Shown: positions 56,044-64,000 of the stretch, in pieces
Position numbering within the stretch: the stretch's first letter is position 1
Layout of the letters: the number at the start of each line of letters is the position of its first letter
DNA from: Campylobacter ureolyticus ACS-301-V-Sch3b
GTDB lineage: Bacteria > Campylobacterota > Campylobacteria > Campylobacterales > Campylobacteraceae
Assembly (NCBI RefSeq): GCF_000413435.1
Contig: NZ_KE340327.1
Location: 195,667-259,666, forward strand
DNA: 64,000 bases
Direction of reading: 5' to 3'
Translations under genes and position numbers: made by a program
The notes under the pieces: model-generated
What the model was told of the DNA's origin: nothing
What the model saw: only the letters and a program-made list of their open reading frames with translations
Database searches by the model: none

Positions 56044-56104
56044 AAAATTTTTAATATTTTTTAAATATTAATTAGGTAGAATCATATTGTAAAAAAGGAT
56101 CACG

Positions 56105-57442
56105 ATGAAAACAATAAAAATTATAATACCTATATGTTTAGTATGTTTTATTTTAAACGCAAATGATAATGCAGATGGAAGTTTTATATTCAATAAAGAA
56201 CCCAGACAAGAATTACAGGAACCAACGATACAAGAAAACAATGTAATCTATGTAAAAAATATTACTGGCATAGGAGAAAGTTTAGAGAAAGCTAAAAACG
56301 ATGCCATACAAAATGCTATGAAATTTGGTGTAGGCGAATATTTGATAACTAAAGAAGAGCTAAATAATGATGAATTAAATCTAGAAGTTGCAAACTACTC
56401 AAATGCTTATATCCTTGACTATAGGCAGATAAAAGAGACAAATGAAAATGGGATTTATAAAGTATCTGCAGATGTTACATTGGAAAAAAATAAAATTTTA
56501 GGAACATTAACTAAACTAAATATAAATCATATGGATTTTAGTTCTGGTGTATTAAAAAATTACGCTGCAGACACAGCAGAAAAAAAAGAAAATGCTAAAA
56601 AAATGATTGAAAATGAGATAATTAAGCCTTTAGAAAATGGACTTGCTTACGATAAAGAAATTATTGATATTCAGCCATTAAATAGAAGTGATTTGATACA
56701 TGCAAGAGATGAAAAAGGAAGTAAGTTTATAGATACGTACGCATATGAAGATGCTATCGATATAATTGATGAGTTATATGTAGCAAAAGTAAGAATAAAA
56801 ACAAATGAAAACTATATAAAAAAAGCAGAAAAAATTATAAGCCTATTTTCAAAAAAATTAAGTAAAGAAGATAATGATAAAGAAGCAAATTTTATAGTGG
56901 ATAATCGCAAATATTTCATTATCGATAAATACATAAGAGAAGAAATTTTTATTAAAAAATTAAAAAATATTGGTATTTATGGTATTATTTTTAAAGTTAT
57001 TGATGCTAATGATGAAACCTATATAACAAAATGTGCTCCAAGTAAAATTATAGGAATGATGTGTGCAAGCACCTATACTTGCTATAAACCTCATGAAAAC
57101 TATAAACGAGAATTTATAACTAAAAAGTTATATTTCTTTTTTAATTTAAATAAAATAAGAAAATTTACAGAAGATGATAAAAAAAATAATATAAAATATT
57201 ATTATAAATTTGATCATAATCCTTCTTCTATTAGTAGCAACAATAATATTTTAAATTTTTCGAAAACTATAAGTCCAAAAAATCAAGATCCATATGAATC
57301 AAAATATTTGAATTTTAAAACCAAAGAACAAGTGTTTTATATAATTATACAATTAGATAAACAGGATACAGATAACATGCAAAAACTTAAATTAGATTTT
57401 TTATATACTGAAATAAATGAATGCAATAAAAGGGAGGAGTAA
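56105..57442 (+). CDS. Secreted protein of unknown function with an LPP20/FlgT_N-like region
   Basis: A 445-residue protein with a signal peptide (KIIIPICLVCFILNA). Residues 50-135 hold the only recognisable part, VKNITGIGESLEKAKNDAIQ followed by NAMKFG: a glycine turn then an alanine-rich helix, as in LPP20/FlgT N-terminal domains. The rest is rich in K, N and Y and I do not recognise it. It is first of three genes with the same type of helix, with 2 bases between it and the next. It has a lower A/T-ending bias in no part that I can point to, so I see no sign of recent transfer. Confidence 0.72.
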   Translation: MKTIKIIIPICLVCFILNANDNADGSFIFNKEPRQELQEPTIQENNVIYVKNITGIGESLEKAKNDAIQNAMKFGVGEYLITKEELNNDELNLEVANYSNAYILDYRQIKETNENGIYKVSADVTLEKNKILGTLTKLNINHMDFSSGVLKNYAADTAEKKENAKKMIENEIIKPLENGLAYDKEIIDIQPLNRSDLIHARDEKGSKFIDTYAYEDAIDIIDELYVAKVRIKTNENYIKKAEKIISLFSKKLSKEDNDKEANFIVDNRKYFIIDKYIREEIFIKKLKNIGIYGIIFKVIDANDETYITKCAPSKIIGMMCASTYTCYKPHENYKREFITKKLYFFFNLNKIRKFTEDDKKNNIKYYYKFDHNPSSISSNNNILNFSKTISPKNQDPYESKYLNFKTKEQVFYIIIQLDKQDTDNMQKLKLDFLYTEINECNKREE

Positions 57443-57444
57443 TA

Positions 57445-58053
57445 ATGAAAAGGGTTTTATCAATTTGTGCAATTATCGCAGTAGCAAATGCGGGGGTAGA
57501 TTCAGTTAATATTGACGAAAATGGCAATATTAAACTAAAAGCCGTAGCTGAAGACGTTATGAGAATAGGTGATGCAAGAGATAAACAATCTTGTTTTAAA
57601 AAAGCAGAATTAAAAGCGAAGGCTGATATAGCAAAATTTTTTAAGGAGCAAATAACCTCAAAAGAAGTCATTGATGAGTTATCACAACAAGCAGAAAAAA
57701 CACAAATAAGTAATAACTCCGAATCTGATAATATCAATAGAGACGTAGTTATAAACGAAGCTACACACATACAGAATAATGCTGAAGCTGCACTTCGTGG
57801 CCTTGTTGTAATTGAAAAAGTAGCATCGATTGAAAATAAAGAATGTAGTGTAACAATTGGTTTTAATAGCAAAACTTTAAAAGCAGCAGAAACAATAAAC
57901 AAAGCTATGCAACAGTCAATAGCCAAAGATAGTCAAGCAACTAAACAAAAAGATGAAGCTATGCAAAATAACAATAATAGCTCAAATAATGGTGGCGTGA
58001 TAGAAAAAGTTAAAAACTCAACAAAAAGGTCATCAATGTATGATGAATTTTAA
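57445..58053 (+). CDS. Secreted protein of unknown function, second of three
   Basis: A 202-residue protein with a short signal peptide (RVLSICAIIAVANA). It has IGDARDKQSCFKKAELKAKA followed by DIAKFF, the same glycine-plus-alanine-helix theme as its neighbour, then VIEKVASIENKECSVTIGFN and a low-complexity Q, N and S tail that ends in SMYDEF. A strong GGGAGGAG site lies before the ATG. It overlaps the next gene by one base. Family unknown to me (perhaps DUF6844). Confidence 0.7.
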   Translation: MKRVLSICAIIAVANAGVDSVNIDENGNIKLKAVAEDVMRIGDARDKQSCFKKAELKAKADIAKFFKEQITSKEVIDELSQQAEKTQISNNSESDNINRDVVINEATHIQNNAEAALRGLVVIEKVASIENKECSVTIGFNSKTLKAAETINKAMQQSIAKDSQATKQKDEAMQNNNNSSNNGGVIEKVKNSTKRSSMYDEF

Positions 58054-58586
58054 TGAAAAATATTTTAATTTTATTTCTATTAATAACAATACCCAATGCC
58101 TCTAATTTAAAGGCATTGGATGAAGAGTTTTATCCTTCAGTTAAAGAAGGTATTATTGAACAAAACAACACCGTAATCATAGCAACTAAAATATCGATAA
58201 ATGATGCAAGAGGCAGACAAACAGCCACTAAAAGAGCAAAGCTATTATTATTTAAATATCTTAAAAAAAATGATGAAAATTTAAAAAGTGTAGAAATTGC
58301 TGGTTTTAATAGCGGATACCATGAAAACGGATATATGTTTTCAGCTGTAAATAAAACCAATATAAAAAATATTTATACAATAGATGAAAACAATAAAAAT
58401 TCTAACGACTTAAATGATATAAAAGACGCCTTAAAAGAACAAGCTATGGAGTTAGAAAAAGAAAATACAAAAAAAAGCCTACTACAAGCAAAAGATATAT
58501 ATCAAATGCAATTATTCGATATGGAAGGATATAATAGAGTTTCTAAAAAAATCATGCAACTAAAAACTAAACAAAATGGTGACTAA
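58053..58586 (+). CDS. Secreted protein of unknown function, third of three
   Basis: A 177-residue protein with a signal peptide (MKNILILFLLITIPNAS). KISINDARGRQTATKRAKLL mirrors the helix of the two genes before, and the C-terminus is an amphipathic K/E-rich helix. It starts in the previous stop (TAATG), so the three are co-translated. Its stop lies in the loop of the terminator that it shares with clpB. I suggest the three act together in the periplasm or at the surface, but nothing in the sequence gives a function. Confidence 0.7.
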   Translation: MKNILILFLLITIPNASNLKALDEEFYPSVKEGIIEQNNTVIIATKISINDARGRQTATKRAKLLLFKYLKKNDENLKSVEIAGFNSGYHENGYMFSAVNKTNIKNIYTIDENNKNSNDLNDIKDALKEQAMELEKENTKKSLLQAKDIYQMQLFDMEGYNRVSKKIMQLKTKQNGD

Positions 58587-58599
58587 AACCACCATTTTT
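58573..58599. terminator. Bidirectional terminator between the secreted-protein operon and clpB
   Basis: AAAATGGTG and CACCATTTT form a perfect 9-bp stem with an 8-base loop, with T on the plus side and A on the other. The stop codon of the plus-strand gene lies in the loop. Confidence 0.8.
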
Positions 58600-58603
58600 A
58601 GAT

Positions 58604-61183
58604 TTATTTCACCCTTATTTTTATATTGTTTTCATCAGCATCTATTACTATCTCATCGCCACTTTTTATCTCATCTTTGAGTATCATCTCAGCTATCTCA
58701 TCTTCAACCAACTCATACATTGCTCTTCTTAGTGGTCTTGCACCAAACTCAGCGTCATATCCAACACTTGCGATAAGCTTTTTAGCATTTTGAGTTAGAG
58801 TTGCTTTTATCTCTCTTTCTAGGAGCTTGTTTTGTAGCGACTTAAACATAATATCTACAATTTTTACTAGATTTTCCTCTTTTAAAGGATTAAATACGAT
58901 GATATCATCAAGTCTATTTAAAAACTCGGGCTTAAAATAGCTTTTCAAAGCAGCCTTAACAAGCTCATCTCTTTTTTCTTTATCACCACTAAACTCCATA
59001 ATTTCATTTGATGCGATATTTGAAGTTAAGATTATAATTGTATTTTTAAAATCAACTGTAACGCCCTTATTATCGGTTGCCCTACCATCATCTAAGATTC
59101 CAAGTAAGATATTAAAAACATCTTTATGAGCCTTTTCTATCTCATCAAAAAGCAAAACCGAATAAGGCTTTCTTCTAACAGCCTCACTAAGTTGTCCACC
59201 CTCATCATATCCAACATATCCAGGAGGTGCTCCAAGAAGTCTTGAGACACTATGGCGCTCCATATATTCACTCATATCAAAGCGTATCATCGCCTTTTCA
59301 TCATCGAACAAAAACTTAGCCAAAGCCTTTGCCGACTCAGTTTTTCCAACTCCAGTAGGTCCTAAAAACAAAAAGCTCCCAATCGGCCTATTGGCACTTG
59401 AAAGACCTGCTTTATTTCGCTTTATTGCTCTTGCCAATGCATGAAGTGCCTCATCTTGCCCTACAACACTCTCTTTTAAATGTTCTTCAATATTTAGGTA
59501 TTTTTCTTTTTCACTAGTTAGCATTTTAGCTACACTAATTCCCGTCCATTTACTTAAAATTCCAGCTACTAAATTCTCATCAACCTCATTCTTTAAAAGT
59601 GTCCCGTTTTCTTGCATTTTTGCCCATTTTTCTTCAAGAGCTTTTATCTCATTTTCTTTAGCAGGAATTTTTCCATACTCTATCTCAGCAGCCTTATTTA
59701 GATCTCCATTTCGCCTAGCCATCTCAGCTTCATTTTTCAAACTATCAACACTTTTTTTAGCATCACTTATAGAGCTAAATACCTTTTTTTCGTTTTCAAA
59801 TTGCGAATTTAGTGCATTTTTCTTCTCATTTAAATTTGCTAGTTCTTTTTCTATTTCACCAAGCCTTGTTTCATTCTTTTCTTTATCTTCCATTTTTAAG
59901 GCCTCTTTTTCAACTTGCAAAGTTACAATTTCTCGCTTTATTTTAGCAAGCTCAAAAGGCTCACTTTCTATTTGCATTTTAAGCTCAGCTGCTGCCTCAT
60001 CGATCAAATCTATAGCTTTATCTGGCAAAAATCTGCCTGAGATATAGCGATCACTTAATTTTGCAGCCGCAACCAATGCACTATCAGTTATGCTAACATT
60101 GTGATGAACTTCAAGACGCTCTTTAATGCCTCTTAAAATTTGCAAAGCTTCATTAACACTTGGCTCACCGACATTTACAGGCTGAAAACGGCGCTGCAAT
60201 GCTGCATCTTTTTCAAAATATTTTCTATACTCTTTTAGTGTTGTTGCACCGATTGTATGAAGCTCACCTCTTGCAAGAGCTGGTTTTAGGATATTTGCCG
60301 CGTCCATACTTCCTTCACTTGCACCTGCTCCTACAATTGTGTGGATTTCATCTATAAATAAAATAACATTTTTTGCTTTTATAACTTCATCAATAACCGC
60401 TTTTAGCCTATCTTCAAACTCTCCACGATACTTTGCACCTGCAATTAATGCACTCATATCAAGAGCAATTAATTTTTTGTTTGCAAGGCTTGTTGGAACA
60501 TCATTTTTTACTATTTTTTGAGCTAGACTTTCAACAAGCGCAGTTTTTCCAACACCTGGCTCACCAAGTAAAATTGGGTTATTTTTAGTTTTTCTTATTA
60601 AAATTTGCATAACCCTTTGAAGTTCTTCATCGCGCCCAATAACAGGATCTAACTTACCCTCTCTTGCCCTAGCTGTTAAGTCGATACCGTATTTTGCCAA
60701 ACTATCCATTGTCTCATCAGCAGTTTTTGAGTCAATCTTTTGCCCTGCTCTTAACTTTTCAAGCTCTTTTTTAAACTCATTTAAATCTACAAATTTACTT
60801 AAAATTTGTTTAATCGGATCATTTTCTAAATTTGCCAAAATCCAAGTATCAATAGCTATAAAACTATCTCCAAGTTTTGTCATTAGCCCTTTTGCGTTGT
60901 CTAATGAATTTATCAAATCCAAACTAATTTTAATATTATCTCTATTTACATTTGAACTTGTAGGCAAAGTTGAAATACGAGATTTTATCTCCAAATTTAA
61001 TGCTTCATTCGAAACACCAAATTTATTTAAAATTTGATTTAATATCGAGCCTGTATCTGTGCTCATCGCCCAAAGCATGTGCAAGGGCTTTACTTCACTA
61101 TTTTTTGAATGAAGTGCTAAAGAAAGCGAACTTTCAACTGTTTGCGTAAGTTGATCAGTTAAAATTTCAAATATATTATTCAT
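58604..61183 (-). CDS. clpB: ATP-dependent disaggregase ClpB
   Basis: AAA+ chaperone that pulls proteins out of aggregates with DnaK; 859 residues. N-terminal repeat domain, first ATPase with Walker [13 protein letters not shown] and Walker [11 protein letters not shown], the long middle coiled coil (about 400-525) that marks ClpB rather than ClpA, and the second ATPase with [13 protein letters not shown] and [25 protein letters not shown] precedes the ATG at 61183. The promoter and a probable heat-shock operator lie just upstream. Confidence 0.97.
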   Translation of the reverse strand: MNNIFEILTDQLTQTVESSLSLALHSKNSEVKPLHMLWAMSTDTGSILNQILNKFGVSNEALNLEIKSRISTLPTSSNVNRDNIKISLDLINSLDNAKGLMTKLGDSFIAIDTWILANLENDPIKQILSKFVDLNEFKKELEKLRAGQKIDSKTADETMDSLAKYGIDLTARAREGKLDPVIGRDEELQRVMQILIRKTKNNPILLGEPGVGKTALVESLAQKIVKNDVPTSLANKKLIALDMSALIAGAKYRGEFEDRLKAVIDEVIKAKNVILFIDEIHTIVGAGASEGSMDAANILKPALARGELHTIGATTLKEYRKYFEKDAALQRRFQPVNVGEPSVNEALQILRGIKERLEVHHNVSITDSALVAAAKLSDRYISGRFLPDKAIDLIDEAAAELKMQIESEPFELAKIKREIVTLQVEKEALKMEDKEKNETRLGEIEKELANLNEKKNALNSQFENEKKVFSSISDAKKSVDSLKNEAEMARRNGDLNKAAEIEYGKIPAKENEIKALEEKWAKMQENGTLLKNEVDENLVAGILSKWTGISVAKMLTSEKEKYLNIEEHLKESVVGQDEALHALARAIKRNKAGLSSANRPIGSFLFLGPTGVGKTESAKALAKFLFDDEKAMIRFDMSEYMERHSVSRLLGAPPGYVGYDEGGQLSEAVRRKPYSVLLFDEIEKAHKDVFNILLGILDDGRATDNKGVTVDFKNTIIILTSNIASNEIMEFSGDKEKRDELVKAALKSYFKPEFLNRLDDIIVFNPLKEENLVKIVDIMFKSLQNKLLEREIKATLTQNAKKLIASVGYDAEFGARPLRRAMYELVEDEIAEMILKDEIKSGDEIVIDADENNIKIRVK

Positions 61184-61214
61184 CTTTTTTCCTTTTTATT
61201 TTTATAATAATAGT

Positions 61215-61244
61215 ATTATATAACTTTAGTCTTTAATTGTCAAG
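61215..61244 (-). promoter_or_regulatory. clpB promoter with an HspR (HAIR)-like operator
   Basis: On the minus strand TTGACA (61243-61238) and TATAAT (61220-61215) are separated by 17 bases, an exact vegetative promoter, rare in this genome. Over the -35 and spacer lies CTTGACA-N7-ACTAAAG (61224-61244), which matches the HspR consensus CTTGAGT-N7-ACTCAAG at 11 of 14 positions. HspR is known to repress chaperone operons in C. jejuni and H. pylori, so clpB here is probably heat-shock controlled by HspR. Confidence 0.72.
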
Positions 61245-61357
61245 TTTCCTAAATGAAATTTTTAAATTTATACTTTTTTACAAAAATGTGAATTATTTAT
61301 CTAAATTTTATTGATTTATGCTAAAATTCCCACATAAAATTATATTTGGAGAATGGA

Positions 61358-62722
61358 TTGAAACAAAGAAGTAAAATTTTAAGTTTTGGCATATTTTCTG
61401 CCATAGTCGCATCTGTTGTTATATCAACAAATTTAAATGCACAAACACCAAAAAAACCTGAAAAAGAAGAAACAAAGCTTGAAAGCTTAGCTAAATTTAC
61501 AAGAGTTATTACAACTGTTGAGAGTAGTTATGCTGATGAACTTACTTTTTCAGAGATTATTAACAAAGCAATTTCTGGGCTTATGACAAACTTAGATGCA
61601 CACTCTGGCTTTTTAGATGAAAAAGCATTTGAAGATACAAAGGTTCAAACTCAAGGAGAGTTTGGAGGACTTGGCATAACAGTTGGCATGAAAGATGGAG
61701 CTTTAACTGTAATATCACCTATTGAGGGAACTCCTGCTGATAAAGCTGGTGTAAAATCAAATGATGTTATATTAAGAATTGATGGAAATGCAACTTTGGG
61801 AATAACCCTAGAAGAAGCAGTTAGCAAAATGCGTGGAAAACCAAAAACTCCAATAACAATAACAATAGTAAGAAAAGGAGAGCCTCGTCCATTTGATATA
61901 AACATAATAAGAGATATTATAAAAGTTGATTCTGTTTATGCAAAAAATATAGAAAATGAAGATATTTTATACTTAAGAGTTACAAATTTTGATCAAAAAG
62001 TAACAAAAGAATCAGCTAAATTTATAAAAGAATTTGCTAAAAACAATAAAAATGCAAAAGGTATAATCTTAGATCTTAGAAATAATCCAGGTGGACTTTT
62101 AGATCAAGCAATTGGACTTACAAATTTATTTGTTGATAAAGGTGTGATAGTATCTCAAAAAGGAAGAGATGCAAAAGAAAATCTTGAATATAGCGCAAAA
62201 AAAGATGAAAAAATTACTGACTTACCTCTTGTTGTTTTGGTAAATAGCGGAAGCGCTAGTGCAAGTGAAATCGTAAGTGGAGCTTTGCAAGATTTAAAAA
62301 GAGCAGTTATAATAGGAGAAGAAACTTTTGGTAAAGGAAGTGTTCAAGTTATACTTCCATTAAATGAAAAAGAAGCTCTAAAAATGACAATTGCAAGATA
62401 TTACCTACCAAGTGGACGAACTATACAAAATAAAGGCGTTACGCCAGATCTTGAGGTATTTTATGGAAAAGTTCCTAATGATGATAAAGCATTTAACATA
62501 AAAGAAACTGATCTAAAACAACATCTTGAAAACGAACTTCAAAAAATTGATGATAACAAAACAGAAAATAATAAAACTATAAACTTAGATCATAATAAAA
62601 CAGATACTAAAGAAAAAGACAAAGAAAAAATAATAACAAAAAAAGATCTTTATGATGATATGCAACTTAAAACTGCTGTTGACACTATAAAGGTTTTAAA
62701 TCTTACAAAGGATGGAAAATGA
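61358..62722 (+). CDS. ctpA: C-terminal processing peptidase (S41 family)
   Basis: Periplasmic serine protease that trims C-termini of envelope proteins; about 454 residues. Signal anchor [20 protein letters not shown] domain (about 95-180, GGLGITVGM then [16 protein letters not shown]), and the catalytic Ser in [16 protein letters not shown] with Lys in [12 protein letters not shown]. The C-terminal 60 residues are a charged tail (N, K, D). I chose TTG at 61358, six bases after GGAG; an earlier in-frame TTG at 61346 overlaps that site. purC follows with a 4-base overlap. Confidence 0.93.
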   Translation: MKQRSKILSFGIFSAIVASVVISTNLNAQTPKKPEKEETKLESLAKFTRVITTVESSYADELTFSEIINKAISGLMTNLDAHSGFLDEKAFEDTKVQTQGEFGGLGITVGMKDGALTVISPIEGTPADKAGVKSNDVILRIDGNATLGITLEEAVSKMRGKPKTPITITIVRKGEPRPFDINIIRDIIKVDSVYAKNIENEDILYLRVTNFDQKVTKESAKFIKEFAKNNKNAKGIILDLRNNPGGLLDQAIGLTNLFVDKGVIVSQKGRDAKENLEYSAKKDEKITDLPLVVLVNSGSASASEIVSGALQDLKRAVIIGEETFGKGSVQVILPLNEKEALKMTIARYYLPSGRTIQNKGVTPDLEVFYGKVPNDDKAFNIKETDLKQHLENELQKIDDNKTENNKTINLDHNKTDTKEKDKEKIITKKDLYDDMQLKTAVDTIKVLNLTKDGK

Positions 62723-63432
62723 CAAAAGACAAGCTAATCTATGAAGGAAAAGCTAAAAAGATGTGGAGTGTAAAAGAAGACGATGATCTTTTAATAGCTG
62801 AGTTTAAGGACTCTTTAACTGCATTTAATGGTGTTAAAAAAGCTGAAGAAAGTGGAAAAGGTGCATTAAACAATAAAATAAGCACTGAAATTTTTAAACT
62901 TTTGGAAAAACATGGCATCAAAACAGATTTAGTTAAAAAAATAGATGACACAAATCAAGTAGTTAAAAAATGTAAAATTATACCTCTTGAGGTTGTTGTT
63001 AGAAATATTGCAACAGGAAGTCTTACAAAAAGACTTGGTATAAAAGACGGCACAATTCTTCCTTTTACATTGGTTGAGTTTTGCTATAAAAACGATGAAC
63101 TAAATGATCCTATTTTAAATGACGATCACTGCTTGCTTTTAGATGCTGTTAAAACAAAAGATGAGCTTGAAGTTTTAAAAGCAGAAGCTAAAAAAATAAA
63201 TAAAATTTTAAAAGATTTTTTTGATAAAAAAGATTTAAAATTGGTTGATTTTAAAGTTGAGTTTGGAAAAACAAAAGATGGCGAAATTATCCTAGCTGAT
63301 GAGATAAGCCCAGATAGTTGCAGATTTTGGGATAAAAATACAAACGAAAAACTTGATAAAGATAGATTTAGACAAGATCTTGGCAATGTCAAAGTTGCTT
63401 ATGAAGAAGTTTTAAGAAGAATTTTAGGGTAA
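62719..63432 (+). CDS. purC: Phosphoribosylaminoimidazole-succinocarboxamide synthase
   Basis: SAICAR synthetase of purine synthesis; 237 residues. [10 protein letters not shown] opens the chain, then [28 protein letters not shown] and the [14 protein letters not shown] motif. It starts in the ctpA stop (ATGA) and is followed after 4 bases by purS. Confidence 0.97.
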   Translation: MTKDKLIYEGKAKKMWSVKEDDDLLIAEFKDSLTAFNGVKKAEESGKGALNNKISTEIFKLLEKHGIKTDLVKKIDDTNQVVKKCKIIPLEVVVRNIATGSLTKRLGIKDGTILPFTLVEFCYKNDELNDPILNDDHCLLLDAVKTKDELEVLKAEAKKINKILKDFFDKKDLKLVDFKVEFGKTKDGEIILADEISPDSCRFWDKNTNEKLDKDRFRQDLGNVKVAYEEVLRRILG

Positions 63433-63436
63433 AAGT

Positions 63437-63670
63437 ATGAAAGTAGTTGTAAATATAAAATTAAAAGATTTAGTTTTAGATCCTGCTGGCAAAGCCACGC
63501 AGGATGCTCTTTGCTCGCTTGACTTTAATGTTAAAAATGTAAGAATTGGCAAGCAAATTGTTTTTGATCTTGATAAAAAAAATGAAGATGAGGCAAGAAA
63601 AGAAGTTACTAAAATGTGTGAAGAACTTCTTGCAAATACAGTTATTGAAGATTATGAGATAGTTTTATGA
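63437..63670 (+). CDS. purS: Phosphoribosylformylglycinamidine synthase subunit PurS
   Basis: Small subunit of the three-part FGAM synthase (PurS-PurQ-PurL); 77 residues. VVNIKLKDLVLDPAGKATQ and VRIGKQIVFDL are the family pattern. Separate purS and purQ genes show that this organism uses the small PurL system rather than the fused enzyme of enterics. Its stop overlaps the purQ start (ATGA). Confidence 0.95.
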   Translation: MKVVVNIKLKDLVLDPAGKATQDALCSLDFNVKNVRIGKQIVFDLDKKNEDEARKEVTKMCEELLANTVIEDYEIVL

Positions 63671-64000
63671 AAGTAGTAATTATAAAATTTCCAGGAACAA
63701 ACTGCGATGAAGATACAAAATATGCTTTTGATAAACTCGGCTTTAAGTGTGAGATAATAAACCATAAGCAAGATAAATTTTGTGCTGATTTAGTTGTATT
63801 GCCTGGTGGATTTAGTTATGGGGATTACTTAAGAACAGCTGCTATTTCTAAATTTAGTCCAGCTATGAGTGAAGTTTTAAATCATGCAAAAAAAGGTGGT
63901 TATATTTTAGGAATTTGCAATGGCTTTCAAATGCTTTTAGAATTAAAACTTCTAGAAGGCGCAATGCTAAAAAATAAAAATTTAAATTTTATTTCTAAAT
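63667..64000 (+). CDS. purQ: Phosphoribosylformylglycinamidine synthase glutaminase PurQ, cut by window end
   Basis: Glutaminase subunit of FGAM synthase. The window holds the first 111 residues from ATG at 63667; there is no stop. KFPGTNCDEDT, LPGGFSYGDYLR and the nucleophile motif GICNGFQMLLEL (catalytic Cys) are all present. It overlaps purS by 4 bases. The catalytic His and Glu lie beyond the window. Confidence 0.95.
   Translation, partial: MKVVIIKFPGTNCDEDTKYAFDKLGFKCEIINHKQDKFCADLVVLPGGFSYGDYLRTAAISKFSPAMSEVLNHAKKGGYILGICNGFQMLLELKLLEGAMLKNKNLNFISK

Noticed and set aside
57387..57926. A 179-residue frame antisense to the secreted-protein genes
   Set aside because: It lies wholly opposite genes with signal peptides and good ribosome sites, and its composition is that of a mirror frame.
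1..64000. CRISPR array, tRNA or rRNA genes, insertion sequence ends, poly-G phase-variation tracts
   Set aside because: Looked for by eye in all gaps and not seen. Long G runs, the usual Campylobacter contingency repeats, are absent; only A-tracts occur.

Overview
The window is a strongly AT-rich piece of a Campylobacterota chromosome, most likely a Campylobacter species; I cannot name the species. Evidence: TTG/GTG starts and short AAGGA-type ribosome binding sites, TATAAT-type -10 boxes without clear -35 boxes, pairs such as copP-copA and pta-ackA, and a block (murF, hydrolase, Phd-like, ddl, ruvA ... murJ, cysS, msbA, pyrD, M16 peptidase, dapA, SDR) that from memory resembles the order in Campylobacter jejuni around Cj0795-Cj0807. 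No rRNA, tRNA or CRISPR array was seen.

Layout. 1-1536: partial ilvA and a DUF4298 gene. About 1540-10535: an accessory island, all on the minus strand. It holds (a) a BcgI-like two-subunit restriction-modification system (fused nuclease-methylase plus specificity subunit), preceded by a broken XRE-type regulator; (b) the decayed C-terminus of a large serine recombinase of the kind carried by Gram-positive mobile elements; (c) a cassette of GHKL/MORC-like ATPase plus histidine kinase (split by a frameshift), a response regulator with an uncharacterised C-terminal domain, and a C5-cytosine DNA methyltransferase; (d) an N-terminal fragment of an AAA_13 (RloC/PrrC-like) ATPase. Several genes in the island are broken by single-base indels, some in A-tracts. 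It looks like an imported defence island, partly decayed or possibly switchable.

10566-35340: housekeeping genes. These are trmA, an SDR and an ankyrin protein, acnB, ogt, a PEB1-like binding protein, copA/copP, yebC and a cyclophilin. They are followed by a four-gene HlyD/ABC efflux operon, a methyltransferase, lpxD-ilvH-ilvB, and pta-ackA with a phasin-like protein and a UbiB kinase.

35443-45075 (minus): a CapA-like protein, then a long, closely packed cell-envelope run from mlaE, mlaF, mlaD and a lipoprotein through ruvA, ddl, a Phd-like protein and a hydrolase to murF. 45155-56043 (plus): murJ, cysS, msbA, pyrD, an M16 peptidase, dapA, a FabL-like SDR, pgsA, rseP and yggS, mostly overlapping or nearly so. 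56105-58586: three secreted or periplasmic proteins of unknown function. Then clpB (minus) with a consensus promoter and an HspR-like operator, ctpA, and the purine genes purC-purS-purQ, the last cut by the window end.

The region most worth study is the island, above all the cassette that couples a MORC-like ATPase/histidine kinase and a divergent response regulator to a DNA methyltransferase.
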